Shown here piece by piece: positions 17,167-25,010 of a DNA stretch of 64,000 bases. The stretch covers positions 2,533,351 to 2,597,350 of the forward strand of contig NZ_OY986431.1 of the NCBI RefSeq assembly GCF_963920485.1, given 5' to 3'. The translations under genes and the position numbers were made by a program. Within the stretch, counting starts at the first letter, position 1; each line of letters opens with the position of its first letter. The DNA comes from Cyanobium usitatum str. Tous (GTDB taxonomy: Bacteria; Cyanobacteriota; Cyanobacteriia; PCC-6307; Cyanobiaceae). Under the pieces are notes generated by a model. The model ran no database searches. It had not been told where the DNA came from and worked only from the letters and a program-made list of their open reading frames with translations.

Positions 17167-17346
17167 TCAAGGTGAGCCCGGTTCTCCAATCTTTGCGCTA
17201 ATGCGACTGGTAGTTGCTTTGTCTCCCATTTTGTCCAGAACGGCGCTCAGGCTAAATATAGGCTCTGTGCCTACTTTTGGATGTAAAGCACTACTTTCAA
17301 AAGCCATTAACTTGAATCCAAATAGATTGCTTAGGGCGGGCTTCAT
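17167..17346 (-). CDS. Candidate precursor peptide upstream of the HExxH gene (59 aa)
   Basis: ATG 17346-17344 opens a 59-residue frame (starting MKPALSNLFGFKLMAFES) that ends 67 nt before the HExxH gene on the same strand. The sequence has a hydrophobic, FGF-containing first half, and then FSLSAVLDKMGDKATTSR and a Gly/Pro/Ser-rich tail (AKIGEPGSP). There is no Cys. GGA-rich sequence lies 12-18 nt upstream, and a promoter-like sequence sits just before that, so this would be the first gene of the operon. A ribosomal precursor peptide is an attractive reading, but it could be a chance frame. Confidence 0.4.
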   Translation of the reverse strand: MKPALSNLFGFKLMAFESSALHPKVGTEPIFSLSAVLDKMGDKATTSRISAKIGEPGSP

Positions 17347-17367
17347 TTTGAGATGTCCAACTCCATC

Positions 17368-17397
17368 ATTTTCGCATGACCTGCCCAAGCTTGTCAA
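17368..17397 (-). promoter_or_regulatory. Promoter-like sequence for the minus-strand cluster
   Basis: Reading the minus strand, a perfect -35 hexamer TTGACA (17397-17392) is followed after 18 nt by GAAAAT (17373-17368; four of six -10 matches). Transcription would begin near 17361, about 15 nt before the start of the 59-residue peptide, giving a peptide/HExxH/adenylating enzyme/hydrolase message. Confidence 0.45.
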
Positions 17398-17635
17398 GAG
17401 TTGGTATATCCGTGATCAAGGTAAGCCTTGGAAAGCCTAGGGCAGCGATTGGAATGCTTTTCTGTGGTAGCTAATTAGTGCTGAGTTCATGGTTTGCAAG
17501 TGCTCCACTCCACTGATTACCGGTTGACTTTTGCCAATAACTAGGCTAAGCGCTTGCAGTCCTTGGCGGCACAGGAGTTGGCAGTGTTATCGCAAGCACT
17601 GATTGAGGCCACTAAGCTCCACTAGCCCAAGGCCT
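17398..17635. other. Right inner margin of the island, no intact gene
   Basis: These 238 nt separate the promoter-like sequence from the right direct repeat and hold no convincing gene. A 26-codon frame ending in TAG (17545-17625, containing LQSLAAQELAVLSQALIE) looks like the C-terminal tail of a lost protein, but it has no start and no recognisable family. No integrase remnant could be identified. Confidence 0.4.
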
Positions 17636-17663
17636 CTGCAGGACCTCAAGCAGGAAGGCTGAG
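17636..17663. repeat. Right direct repeat: second copy of the rplA 3' end
   Basis: Twenty-seven of 28 positions match 9065-9092. Read in the rplA frame it gives LQDLKQEG and a stop, a plausible native L1 ending. The repeat also overlaps the 3' end of the amino-acid transporter gene (stop at 17648-17646), which encodes RRLSLPA across it on the opposite strand. Confidence 0.7.
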
Positions 17664-19118
17664 TCGCCGCTCCAGCTGCTTGAACAGCAGCGAGGCCGTG
17701 GTTGTCATCACTAGATACACCAAGGCCACCGCTAGGTACACCTCAAACGCCCGGTAGCTGGTGGCCACCACCAGCTGCCCTTGGCGGAAAAGTTCGTCGA
17801 AGCCGATCACTGCCGCCAGGCTGGTGTCCTTAATCAGCGTGATGAACTCATTGGCTAAGGAAGGCAGCACCCGCTGCAGGGCTTGGGGCAAGATCACCAG
17901 CTGCAGCGCCGTTAGGGGCTTGAGCCCTAGGGCCCTTGAGGCCTCCCATTGGCCGCGGTCAATGGAAATAATTCCTGCTCGTAGGGTTTCGGCTAGGTAG
18001 GCAGCGCCGTTTAGACCTAGGGCGAGCACGGCTGCGGCGAAGCGATCTAATTGCAGATCAAGTCCCAGTTGGCGGGCTAGGGCAGGCACGCCGAAGTAGA
18101 TCACGAACAGCTGCACCAAAATTGGTGTGCCCCGAAAGAAGTCGACGTAGATGCGGCAGCAGCGCTGTATCACTGGGTTGGCACCCAGTAGCCCCGCAGC
18201 TACCAGGCCGGCTCCGATCAGACCTAGGCAGAAGGAGCAGAGGGTCAGCGCCAGGGTCACGCCCGCACCGCGGATCAAATTGCGCAGCAACTGCACCCCG
18301 TCGAGTCCGGCGCTATCGCTGCGGCTATCGAGAGCAGGGGCTCGCTGGGGCAGAGCTGGCGGGCTCTGCCCAAACCAACGCTCATAGATACGGGCGTAGC
18401 TGCCATCGGCCAGTACCTGGCCCAGCCCCTTGTTTACTGTTTCGCGCAGGCCAGAGCCCTTGGGGAAGGCGATGCCGTAGAAGTCGCTGGTGAGGGGCTT
18501 GCCGGCGATCTCGATGCCATCGAGGCCAGCGGTTTCGATGGCATACAAGGTGGCAGGCAGGTCATTTACGTAGGCCTCCACGTGGCCGTTGAGGAGCTCC
18601 TGCAGGGCGAGAGGACCTGAATCAAAGGTGCTGAGCTTCGCTCCGGGCACGGCTGCCATGGCCTTTGCGCCGGTGGAACCGATCTGAACGGCGATCGTGC
18701 GTCCTTCTAGATCCTTGAGGTTGGCGATGCCCCGGGTGCCTCGCCGCACAACTATGCCCAAGCCAGCGGCAAAATAAGGGCGCGAAAAGTCGACGGTTTC
18801 GGCCCGCTCGGCGGTGATCGTCATGGCGCTGATCGCCAGGTCGAGGTTGCCCGCTTGCAGGGCAGGTATCAGGCCATCAAAGGGCAGAGCTGTGAGCTTG
18901 AGCCGCTGGCCAGTGCGCTTGGCGATCGCTTCGATCAGCTCGATATCGAAGCCCTGCAGCTCGCCGCTGGCCCCATCTGTCATGCCGAAGGGGGCATAGG
19001 TGGGATCGGTGCCTACGGTCCAGGCGGGGGTCGCTCGGGCTGGAATCGCCAGGCTTACCACCAAGGCCAGCACCATGCTGAGCAGCAGCATGGCGCCGCG
19101 GCGGCGAGAGGCAGGCAT
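17646..19118 (-). CDS. Amino-acid ABC transporter, fused binding protein and permease (490 aa)
   Basis: One chain combines a periplasmic solute-binding domain and an inner-membrane permease of the polar amino-acid type, similar in layout to cyanobacterial BgtB. ATG 19118-19116 gives a signal peptide (MPASRRRGAMLLLSMVLALV). The binding domain spans about 30-270 (VGTDPTYAPFGMTDGASGE, AISAMTITAERAETVDFSRP). The permease spans about 285-485, with several membrane helices and the EAA-like coupling loop (EASRALGLKPLTALQLVILP). No ATPase gene lies nearby, so the ATPase must be encoded elsewhere. It sits between the island and rplJ, breaking the usual rplA-rplJ neighbourhood, and its last codons overlap the right direct repeat. 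Confidence 0.9.
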   Translation of the reverse strand: MPASRRRGAMLLLSMVLALVVSLAIPARATPAWTVGTDPTYAPFGMTDGASGELQGFDIELIEAIAKRTGQRLKLTALPFDGLIPALQAGNLDLAISAMTITAERAETVDFSRPYFAAGLGIVVRRGTRGIANLKDLEGRTIAVQIGSTGAKAMAAVPGAKLSTFDSGPLALQELLNGHVEAYVNDLPATLYAIETAGLDGIEIAGKPLTSDFYGIAFPKGSGLRETVNKGLGQVLADGSYARIYERWFGQSPPALPQRAPALDSRSDSAGLDGVQLLRNLIRGAGVTLALTLCSFCLGLIGAGLVAAGLLGANPVIQRCCRIYVDFFRGTPILVQLFVIYFGVPALARQLGLDLQLDRFAAAVLALGLNGAAYLAETLRAGIISIDRGQWEASRALGLKPLTALQLVILPQALQRVLPSLANEFITLIKDTSLAAVIGFDELFRQGQLVVATSYRAFEVYLAVALVYLVMTTTASLLFKQLERRLSLPA

Positions 19119-19371
19119 GGCTGAGCTCAGGTATGGGCAGTGTGTTAGTGTGCTCTTCTGGCTTTGTCCAGAAGGGCACGCGCCCAACCCCAGACAGCAG
19201 GTGGATTTCGGTCCGTAAGTCCTGCCGAGGTGATCGCGACAGGTTTGGCACCAGGAAGGATTCGTCCGGAAGGGTTGTGGAGCGTGCAGCGGCCTCGAGC
19301 TGACCTTTCTTTTGGAAAGTCAGTGTCCAGGGCCGCGTTCCCGGCTTGTTCCCCTGATCCGTTCCTTTCCT
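19119..19371 (+). promoter_or_regulatory. Long leader before rplJ, probable L10 autoregulatory region
   Basis: These 253 nt between the divergent transporter and rplJ contain no gene. Several inverted repeats are visible, including a stem at 19298-19321 (CTGAC...TTTC/GAAAGTCAG). In many bacteria the rplJ leader is bound by the L10-L12 complex to repress translation; position and length fit that here, but no consensus was verified. Because rplJL is now far from rplA, the region must also carry the rplJL promoter, together with that of the divergent transporter. Confidence 0.5.
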
Positions 19372-19896
19372 ATGGGCCGCACGCTGGAGAGCAAGCAACA
19401 GATCGTCGATGAGCTCAAGGGGCTCCTCGGCGAGGCCGAAATGGCGCTTGTCCTTGATTTCAAGGGCTTGTCCATCAAGGAGATGTCTGATCTGCGGATT
19501 CGTCTGCAGGCCAGCAAAGGCGTCTGCAAGGTGACTAAAAACACCTTGATGCGTCGCGCTATTGATGGAAATACCGCCTGGGCGAATCTCGATTCTCTGC
19601 TCACCGGCTCCAACGCTTTCGTCCTGGTAAAGGGCGATGTGGGTGGTGCGGTGAAGGCCGTGCAGTCCTTCCAGAAGGACACGAAGAAGTCTGAGGTGAA
19701 GGGTGGCCTTTTCGAAGGCAAACTCCTCTCCGAAAAAGACATCAAGGCCATCGGAGATCTGCCCTCCAAGGAGGTGCTCATGGCCCAGATCGCAGGTGCG
19801 ATCAACGCCGTGGCTACCAAGTTGGCTGTGGGTATCAACGAGGTTCCGTCCGGTCTTGCCCGGGCGCTCAAACAGCACGCCGAAGGCGACAGCTGA
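19372..19896 (+). CDS. rplJ: 50S ribosomal protein L10
   Basis: L10 anchors the L7/L12 dimers to the ribosome stalk base. The ATG at 19372 gives 174 residues, beginning [19 protein letters not shown], with [20 protein letters not shown] and [14 protein letters not shown] typical of the globular domain. The C-terminal helix that binds L12 dimers is present ([20 protein letters not shown]). An upstream in-frame extension from 19312 lacks family support. rplL follows after 50 nt. Confidence 0.98.
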   Translation: MGRTLESKQQIVDELKGLLGEAEMALVLDFKGLSIKEMSDLRIRLQASKGVCKVTKNTLMRRAIDGNTAWANLDSLLTGSNAFVLVKGDVGGAVKAVQSFQKDTKKSEVKGGLFEGKLLSEKDIKAIGDLPSKEVLMAQIAGAINAVATKLAVGINEVPSGLARALKQHAEGDS

Positions 19897-19946
19897 GCTC
19901 CCCCGATCCGACTGTTCACAAACAGATCTGTTGCTGATTCTCAACC

Positions 19947-20330
19947 ATGTCCGCTACAACCGACCAAATTCTCGAGTCACTGAAGACTCTTTCCCTGCTT
20001 GAAGCTTCCGAGCTCGTCAAGCAGATCGAAGAGGCTTTTGGTGTATCCGCCGCCGCTTCCGCCGGTGTGGTGATGGCCGCAGCTCCCGCTGCTGCTGCTG
20101 AAGCCGCCGAGGAGCAGACCGAATTCGACGTCATGCTCGACAGCTTTGACGCCGCTGCCAAGATCAAGGTCCTCAAGGCCGTCCGCGAAGTCACCGGCCT
20201 CGGCCTGGGCGAAGCCAAGGCCCTGGTGGAAAGCGCTCCCTGCGCCATCAAGGAAGGCATCGCCAAAGGCGAAGCCGAATCCATCAAAAAAGCTGTGGAA
20301 GAAGTCGGCGGCAAGGTTTCGATCAAGTGA
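19947..20330 (+). CDS. rplL: 50S ribosomal protein L7/L12
   Basis: L7/L12 recruits translation GTPases. It has 127 residues: an N-terminal dimerisation helix pair ([20 protein letters not shown]), an Ala-rich hinge ([16 protein letters not shown]), and the C-terminal factor-binding domain ([38 protein letters not shown]). It is the last gene of the rplJL pair and is followed by a strong terminator. Confidence 0.99.
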   Translation: MSATTDQILESLKTLSLLEASELVKQIEEAFGVSAAASAGVVMAAAPAAAAEAAEEQTEFDVMLDSFDAAAKIKVLKAVREVTGLGLGEAKALVESAPCAIKEGIAKGEAESIKKAVEEVGGKVSIK

Positions 20331-20388
20331 TCGCTGGGGCCTTTCGGGGCCCTATCACCTTTCTGCATACGTCTTTCGTTGCCACCAG

Positions 20389-20414
20389 ACCGGCCCCTCT
20401 CGGGCCGGTTTTTT
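20389..20414 (+). terminator. Rho-independent terminator after rplL
   Basis: An 8-bp perfect stem (ACCGGCCC/GGGCCGGT) with a five-base loop is followed directly by T residues. A weaker GGGCC/GGCCC hairpin lies just after the rplL stop, near 20338-20352. Confidence 0.9.
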
Positions 20415-20437
20415 AATGCAGTAACGAATCAAAAAAA

Positions 20438-20469
20438 GGGACCAATAAAAAGATGGGACCAATAAAAAA
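20438..20469. repeat. Short tandem repeat between facing terminators
   Basis: GGGACCAATAAAAA occurs twice at a 17-nt period (20438 and 20455). It forms the AT-rich spacer between the rplL terminator and the oppositely directed terminator. The 20490-20628 stretch beyond it holds no visible feature. Confidence 0.5.
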
Positions 20470-20489
20470 GCCCCGCCGAAGGCAGGGCT
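20463..20489 (-). terminator. Rho-independent terminator for the DUF3747 gene
   Basis: On the minus strand AGCCCTGCC-TTC-GGCGGGGCT forms a stable stem (one T-G pair) followed by TTTTTTATT. It lies about 140 nt downstream of the gene ending at 20629. Confidence 0.85.
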
Positions 20490-20628
20490 CTGAGTTGGAA
20501 CGATTCAGGGAGTCTGTCCTCGTTTCGACCCCGGAAGAGCGTTCCCACTCCTCACACCCCAGAAACTTAATGGCAGGCTTTGGGGTCGGCTAGCTGGACT
20601 GGGACTCTCTGGCAACTGGCACCCGGCT

Positions 20629-21342
20629 TCAATCGCGGAAGGGGATCACTGGCAAGCGAATAGGGCCCTGGCCCATCCCCTGGGCCAGCAGGCTCGGGGG
20701 GGGGACCAGCGGGGGCGCGGGTTGGGAGGTGCCGCTGGCGGCTGCTATTAGCTGGGGCAGGGGTGCGGCGTTGGCGAAGTACAGGTGATTGAGGGTCTGC
20801 TCGCCAAAGCTGCGGCGTTGCAGGTCCCAGCCGGATTCGAGCTTCAGGGCCACAAACCCATCCCGATCCCGCAGGGGCACCTGGGCGCGGGCAACCACCA
20901 GGGTGGTGGGATCGCTGGGGGTGCTGGCCTGCAGTTGCAGTTCGTTGCCGCTCTGGCGCAGCTGCAGCCGGTAGCGACTGGCCAGATCCTGATCGCCGAT
21001 GCGCAGGGAGTAGCCGTTGCTGTCGAGATAGCGGCTGCAGATGCCGGTGAAGTTAAAGCGGTTCAGGGCTGGGTCGATCAGGCCGTCCGGGCGCTCCTGC
21101 CAGCAGCGGGGTTGGGGCTTGATCTGCTCAAGCACCAGCAGGTTCCAGTCGCTGCGCCCCAGGGGCCGCGCCAGCACGGCGAAGCTGCTGGCATCGAGCG
21201 GTTTGCTATTGAACAAGCCTGCGGCCTCTGCCCAGGGGGTGAGGGCGGCCAGGGCCGCACCTGCCAGCAGGGCGTTCCGCCAGGGGCGGTAGGTTCGGCG
21301 CTCTGCCTGGCTCCTGGTCAGGCCCGGTTTGGATGGGTCCAT
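20629..21342 (-). CDS. DUF3747 family exported protein (237 aa)
   Basis: ATG 21342-21340 gives an N-terminal region with a basic stretch (RSQAERRTYRPWRN) and a hydrophobic signal segment (ALLAGAALAALTPWAEA). The mature domain shows the DUF3747 pattern, known only from cyanobacteria: SSFAVLARPLGRSDWNLLVL, then CWQERPDGLIDPALNRFNF and GICSRYLDSNGYSLRIG. The C-terminus is Pro-rich and ends PVIPFRD. It is divergent from rnhA (57 nt between starts). The biochemical role of the family is unknown; location outside the cytoplasmic membrane is inferred. Confidence 0.8.
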   Translation of the reverse strand: MDPSKPGLTRSQAERRTYRPWRNALLAGAALAALTPWAEAAGLFNSKPLDASSFAVLARPLGRSDWNLLVLEQIKPQPRCWQERPDGLIDPALNRFNFTGICSRYLDSNGYSLRIGDQDLASRYRLQLRQSGNELQLQASTPSDPTTLVVARAQVPLRDRDGFVALKLESGWDLQRRSFGEQTLNHLYFANAAPLPQLIAAASGTSQPAPPLVPPPSLLAQGMGQGPIRLPVIPFRD

Positions 21343-21399
21343 GGCGGGGCGCAGCAAGCGGGCAGATGGGTTCTTTAGCGAATTTTCGGGGGTTGTCCA

Positions 21400-22197
21400 G
21401 TGGCGGCTAAGCCGGTGAAAGTGGTGGCTGCGGCCTGTGATGGTGCTTGCAGTGGCAATCCGGGCCCAGGCGGCTGGGGCGCCTTGCTGCGCTTTGAGGA
21501 TGGCTCGGTGCATGAGATGGGTGGCGCCGATCGGGCCACCACCAACAACCGCATGGAGCTCACCGCAGCCCTGGCCCTGCTGGAGGCCATCAAGGAGCTG
21601 CCGCGACCGGCCCAGCTCAGCATCCGCACCGACAGCCGCTACCTGATCGACGGTTTCAGCAAGTGGATCCAGGGCTGGAAGCGCAAGGGCTGGCGCACGG
21701 CCTCCGGTGGGGCGGTGCTCAATCGGGATCTATGGGAGCTGCTGGACCAGGCCCGGCTTGAAGGAGTGTCCCTGGTGCATGTCAAGGGTCACAGCGGTGA
21801 CCCAGACAACGACCGCTGTGATGCGATCGCCGTGGCCTTTTCCAAGGGTCAGATGCCGGCCATGGCGGCTGGCGAGGTGATCGCCACCGCCCGCATCGAA
21901 GCCGACGTCCCTGGTGAGGGTCCCAGCACTAAAAATGCCGCCCCTGGCCCAGCGATTGCCGACCCGGCGCCGGCGCCCCTGCAGCAGCTGCTGAGCCGCT
22001 GTGAGCTGGCCGACCGCTTCGCTAGCCAGGGCTACGGCCTCAGCTTGGTGGAGCTGGCCCAGCTGGTGGAGCAGCCCTTGCAGCAACTGGAGCGCCGCAG
22101 TGGCCCCTGGCGCTGGCGCGACTGGCAGGTGTTGCCCCTGGAGGGAGGGCGCTGGCGTTTGCAACGGGACGAGGGAGGATTGGGCGCGCGGGAGTAG
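21400..22197 (+). CDS. rnhA: Ribonuclease HI with C-terminal extension
   Basis: RNase HI cuts the RNA strand of RNA/DNA hybrids. The catalytic set is complete: Asp14 in [15 protein letters not shown], Glu53 in NRMELTA, Asp78 in RTDSRYLI, His131 in [10 protein letters not shown], and Asp141 in DNDRCDAIA. The catalytic domain ends near residue 150. A further 115 residues form an Ala/Pro linker and a small helical C-terminal domain ([20 protein letters not shown] to [12 protein letters not shown]), which resembles a nucleic-acid-binding helix-turn module; this extension is inferred rather than matched. The start is GTG 21400. pyrD follows 8 nt later. Confidence 0.95.
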   Translation: MAAKPVKVVAAACDGACSGNPGPGGWGALLRFEDGSVHEMGGADRATTNNRMELTAALALLEAIKELPRPAQLSIRTDSRYLIDGFSKWIQGWKRKGWRTASGGAVLNRDLWELLDQARLEGVSLVHVKGHSGDPDNDRCDAIAVAFSKGQMPAMAAGEVIATARIEADVPGEGPSTKNAAPGPAIADPAPAPLQQLLSRCELADRFASQGYGLSLVELAQLVEQPLQQLERRSGPWRWRDWQVLPLEGGRWRLQRDEGGLGARE

Positions 22198-22205
22198 GCG
22201 GGGAA

Positions 22206-23378
22206 ATGGTGGATTCAGGCACAGCAACCAGCACAGGGGCCTTGTATGAGCGGCTGGTGGGGCCGCTGCTGGGCCGCGATGACGGCGCTGACGCCGAGCA
22301 GCTCAGCCAAATGACGCTGACGGCCCTGGCCCAAGCCTCCTTGCGGCGCCAATGGCCCTTGGTGAGTGGTGCCCTGGCAGGCTTGGCCGCTGAGCTGCAG
22401 CGCCCCGATCCACGGCTGGAGCAAACCCTGTTTGGCTGCCGCTTCTCTAACCCGGTGGGCCTGGCGGCTGGATTTGACAAAAACGGTGTAGCAGCAGGGA
22501 TCTGGCATTTGTTTGGTTTTGGCTTTGCCGAGCTGGGCACGGTCACCTGGCACGGCCAGCCGGGTAATCCCAAGCCGCGGCTGTTTCGTTTGGCTGCCGA
22601 GCGGGCGGCGCTCAACCGCATGGGCTTTAACAACGGCGGCGCCCAGGTGTTGCGCCGCACCCTGGAGCGTCAGCAGCTGCCGGCACCGGGCCAGCGCCCG
22701 GCGGTGCTGGGCATCAACCTGGGCAAATCCAAGATCACCTCCCTGGAGCTGGCCCCCGACGACTACGCCTCCTCCCTGGAGCTCCTCGCCCCCCTGGCCG
22801 ACTATGCGGTGATCAATGTGAGCTCGCCCAACACGCCGGGGCTGCGGGAGCTGCAGGAGGAAACCCTGTTGCGGCGCCTGGTGGAGCGGCTGCGGCGCTT
22901 GCCGGCCTGCCCGCCGCTGCTGGTGAAGATAGCGCCGGATCTGGAGGACGACGCCATTGATGCCATCGCCCGCATGGCCTATGAGGAGGGGCTGGCCGGC
23001 GTAATCGCCGTGAACACCAGCCTGCATCGCCTTGGCCTGGAGCAGCGGCGCCTGGTGCAGACGGGCCGCACATTGGCCGAGGAGGCCGGCGGTCTCAGCG
23101 GAGTGCCCCTCCGGGGCAGGGCCCTTGAAGTGCTGCGCCGGCTGCGGGCCACGGCGGGTCCAGCCTTGCCCCTGATTGGCGTCGGCGGGATCGATTCGGC
23201 TGAGAGCGCCTGGGAGCGGATCACCGCGGGGGCCTCGCTGGTGCAGCTCTATACCGGCTGGATCTACGGCGGGCCGGCGCTGGTGCCGCAGATTTTGGAA
23301 GGTCTGGCGTCCCAGCTGGATCGTCATGGCCTGAGCCATATCAGCGCAGCCGTGGGCACCGGTCTGGCCTGGCGCTGA
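22206..23378 (+). CDS. pyrD: Dihydroorotate dehydrogenase (quinone), class 2
   Basis: PyrD oxidises dihydroorotate to orotate in pyrimidine synthesis, passing electrons via FMN to membrane quinone. The 390-residue length and N-terminal helical extension ([18 protein letters not shown]) mark class 2. FMN and active-site segments are present: [54 protein letters not shown] with the class-2 catalytic Ser, and [20 protein letters not shown]. The start ATG 22206 follows the rnhA stop by 8 nt, so the two are likely one transcript. Confidence 0.97.
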   Translation: MVDSGTATSTGALYERLVGPLLGRDDGADAEQLSQMTLTALAQASLRRQWPLVSGALAGLAAELQRPDPRLEQTLFGCRFSNPVGLAAGFDKNGVAAGIWHLFGFGFAELGTVTWHGQPGNPKPRLFRLAAERAALNRMGFNNGGAQVLRRTLERQQLPAPGQRPAVLGINLGKSKITSLELAPDDYASSLELLAPLADYAVINVSSPNTPGLRELQEETLLRRLVERLRRLPACPPLLVKIAPDLEDDAIDAIARMAYEEGLAGVIAVNTSLHRLGLEQRRLVQTGRTLAEEAGGLSGVPLRGRALEVLRRLRATAGPALPLIGVGGIDSAESAWERITAGASLVQLYTGWIYGGPALVPQILEGLASQLDRHGLSHISAAVGTGLAWR

Positions 23379-23415
23379 ATGTTCGGTAAGTTGCAATAGC
23401 GAATGGGTTTGCACC

Positions 23416-24297
23416 TTGGTAGTGGCGGGACTCCAAAACACTTGGCGCCCCCTCCGTGCCCAGCTATTTCCCAAACTGGTGATGGTGGATTTGTCCGAGC
23501 ACTTGGTGCTTGGCCAGTCCGTTAAACGGGGCCAGCCAGTTGAGCCAGCCTGGTCGGCGCCGATACCGGCGCGCACCTGCCGTAATGGGGTGCCCCAGCT
23601 CGCGGATGCCGTTGGCGACTTCATCGGTGATCTGCTGCTCGAGCACGGTGGGATTGATTCCCAGCTGGTGGTGTCCCTGCCCCGCCAGGCGGCCCATTGG
23701 CGGGTGCTCGAATGGGCTAGCGCGCAGCATCCCGTGGATTCGATCGATGAGCTACGCGATCTGAACCCGGATCTGCGGCTGCCGTTTGCGTTGGATGACG
23801 CTTACGTCGATGTGCAGCCCCTACCTGGAAATAGGTCCAGCTCCCTGGTGGTGGCCGCAGCTCGTTCGGTGGTGGAGGCCTGGGTGGAGGTGTTTGCGAT
23901 CGCTGGCGGCACCCTGCAACATCTGCTGCCGGCTCAGGTGTGCTTAATGGGAGCCCTTAGCGATGAACTAAGAGCCACACCTGCCTCCACCCTGGTAGCC
24001 CTGTTGCAGCCGCTTGACGAGCAGACCGTCCTAACCCTCTGGCGCCAGGGCGTGCCTGAATTTGAGCGGCTGCTGCCTGGGCCTATGCCGGAGTTGTTGC
24101 CGGCCCTGCAGCAGAGCCTGGATTTTTATCGCAGCAACCATGCACCCAAAGCACCCGTGAGGCTGCTGCTCGCCGAATCAATGCCGGATCTGGAAGGCTT
24201 GGAACAGGCCCTAGGACTGGAGGCCGAGCTGCTCGAGCGTGACGGCTTTGGATCCCTTGTGCTGCAGGGACTTGCCGGCCTGGAGTTGGCCCAATGA
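23416..24297 (+). CDS. pilM: PilM-like type IV pilus assembly protein
   Basis: PilM is an actin-fold cytoplasmic protein that binds the N-terminus of PilN and couples the pilus motor to the inner-membrane alignment complex. The 293-residue protein is divergent, but the position directly before PilN, PilO and a secretin identifies it. It has the expected VMVDLSEHLVLGQSV start of the first subdomain and VVSLPRQAAHWRVLEWASA. It begins at TTG 23416 or GTG 23422. Its TGA overlaps the ATG of the next gene. Picocyanobacteria use this pilus set mainly for DNA uptake. Confidence 0.8.
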   Translation: MVVAGLQNTWRPLRAQLFPKLVMVDLSEHLVLGQSVKRGQPVEPAWSAPIPARTCRNGVPQLADAVGDFIGDLLLEHGGIDSQLVVSLPRQAAHWRVLEWASAQHPVDSIDELRDLNPDLRLPFALDDAYVDVQPLPGNRSSSLVVAAARSVVEAWVEVFAIAGGTLQHLLPAQVCLMGALSDELRATPASTLVALLQPLDEQTVLTLWRQGVPEFERLLPGPMPELLPALQQSLDFYRSNHAPKAPVRLLLAESMPDLEGLEQALGLEAELLERDGFGSLVLQGLAGLELAQ

Positions 24298-25010
24298 GCT
24301 CCCCATCTATGGCCTCCCAGTTTGATCTGCTGCGCGAAAAACGCCAGGAGCTGAATCTGCCCGAACCAGCTGATGCCTCCATCCAGGGGCGCCGCTGGCT
24401 TGTCCAGGGTGTGGTGATTGGTGCGGCACTGGTTGGCGTTTCCCTTGTCGTGGCGGTATTGGTGTTTTTGAGAGCCTTGATGGTGAGCTCGGCGATCGAG
24501 GGCCTAGGCACCGTGGAAGCGGAGGTGCAGTTGTTTGAAACCCAGCTGAACGCCAGTAGAACCAAGCTCAATGGGGTGACAAAGGCCAATCAGGATTTGG
24601 TTAAGGGCTTGCTGTCAGTGCGATCCGGTTCAGCAGTGCTGCGTGATCTGCAAATGAGGGTGCCTGAGGGAATCCAGCTCACCAGTGCTGCTGAAGAAGG
24701 CACTGGCTATCGCCTCAAGGGGTTGTCGCGTGATCCCCAGGCTTTTGCCCGTATCAATGCCCTGCAGCTGCAGCTGAAGCGTTCGCCCTTGCTTGATCCC
24801 AATGCGATCACCTTGGTGAAGGCCTCCCGCGAAGTGGGTGCAGCCAGCACACCCCAGGCTCAAGCAGTAGTAGCACCGGTCAATTTTGAGATCCAGGTAA
24901 ATTTCCGCCCGCCGATTAGTCCGCTAGCGGAAAAACAAATCCTCACCCAGCTGGGCTCCGAGGGTTTGGTGCGACGACTCGATCTGCTCCAAAAGGAGGG
25001 CTTGCTCTGA
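24294..25010 (+). CDS. pilN: PilN-like pilus inner-membrane protein
   Basis: This 238-residue protein has the bitopic layout of PilN: a short cytoplasmic N-terminus with FDLLREKRQELNLPE, one membrane segment (GVVIGAALVGVSLVVAVLVF), then a coiled-coil and a periplasmic ferredoxin-like domain (SVRSGSAVLRDLQMRVPEGI). The ATG lies in the pilM stop (ATGA) and its own stop overlaps the pilO ATG (TGATG), so the operon is translationally coupled. The N-terminal peptide would contact PilM. Confidence 0.85.
   Translation: MSSPSMASQFDLLREKRQELNLPEPADASIQGRRWLVQGVVIGAALVGVSLVVAVLVFLRALMVSSAIEGLGTVEAEVQLFETQLNASRTKLNGVTKANQDLVKGLLSVRSGSAVLRDLQMRVPEGIQLTSAAEEGTGYRLKGLSRDPQAFARINALQLQLKRSPLLDPNAITLVKASREVGAASTPQAQAVVAPVNFEIQVNFRPPISPLAEKQILTQLGSEGLVRRLDLLQKEGLL

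Noticed and set aside
17042..17440. Plus-strand frame of 132 codons opposite the HExxH gene 5' end
   Set aside because: It overlaps the better-supported HExxH gene and the promoter-like sequence, its N-terminal part is antisense to that gene, and the composition looks random with no start signal.
17545..17625. Twenty-six-codon open tail (LQSLAAQELAVLSQALIE) as a possible integrase remnant next to the right repeat
   Set aside because: It has no start, is too short to match any recombinase motif, and lacks the Arg/His/Tyr pattern; recorded only as unassigned sequence.
9065..17663. The flanking rplA-like repeats as target duplication of the IS
   Set aside because: The IS has its own inverted repeats and its own 6-bp TACTTG duplication at 11049 and 12816, well inside the larger repeats.
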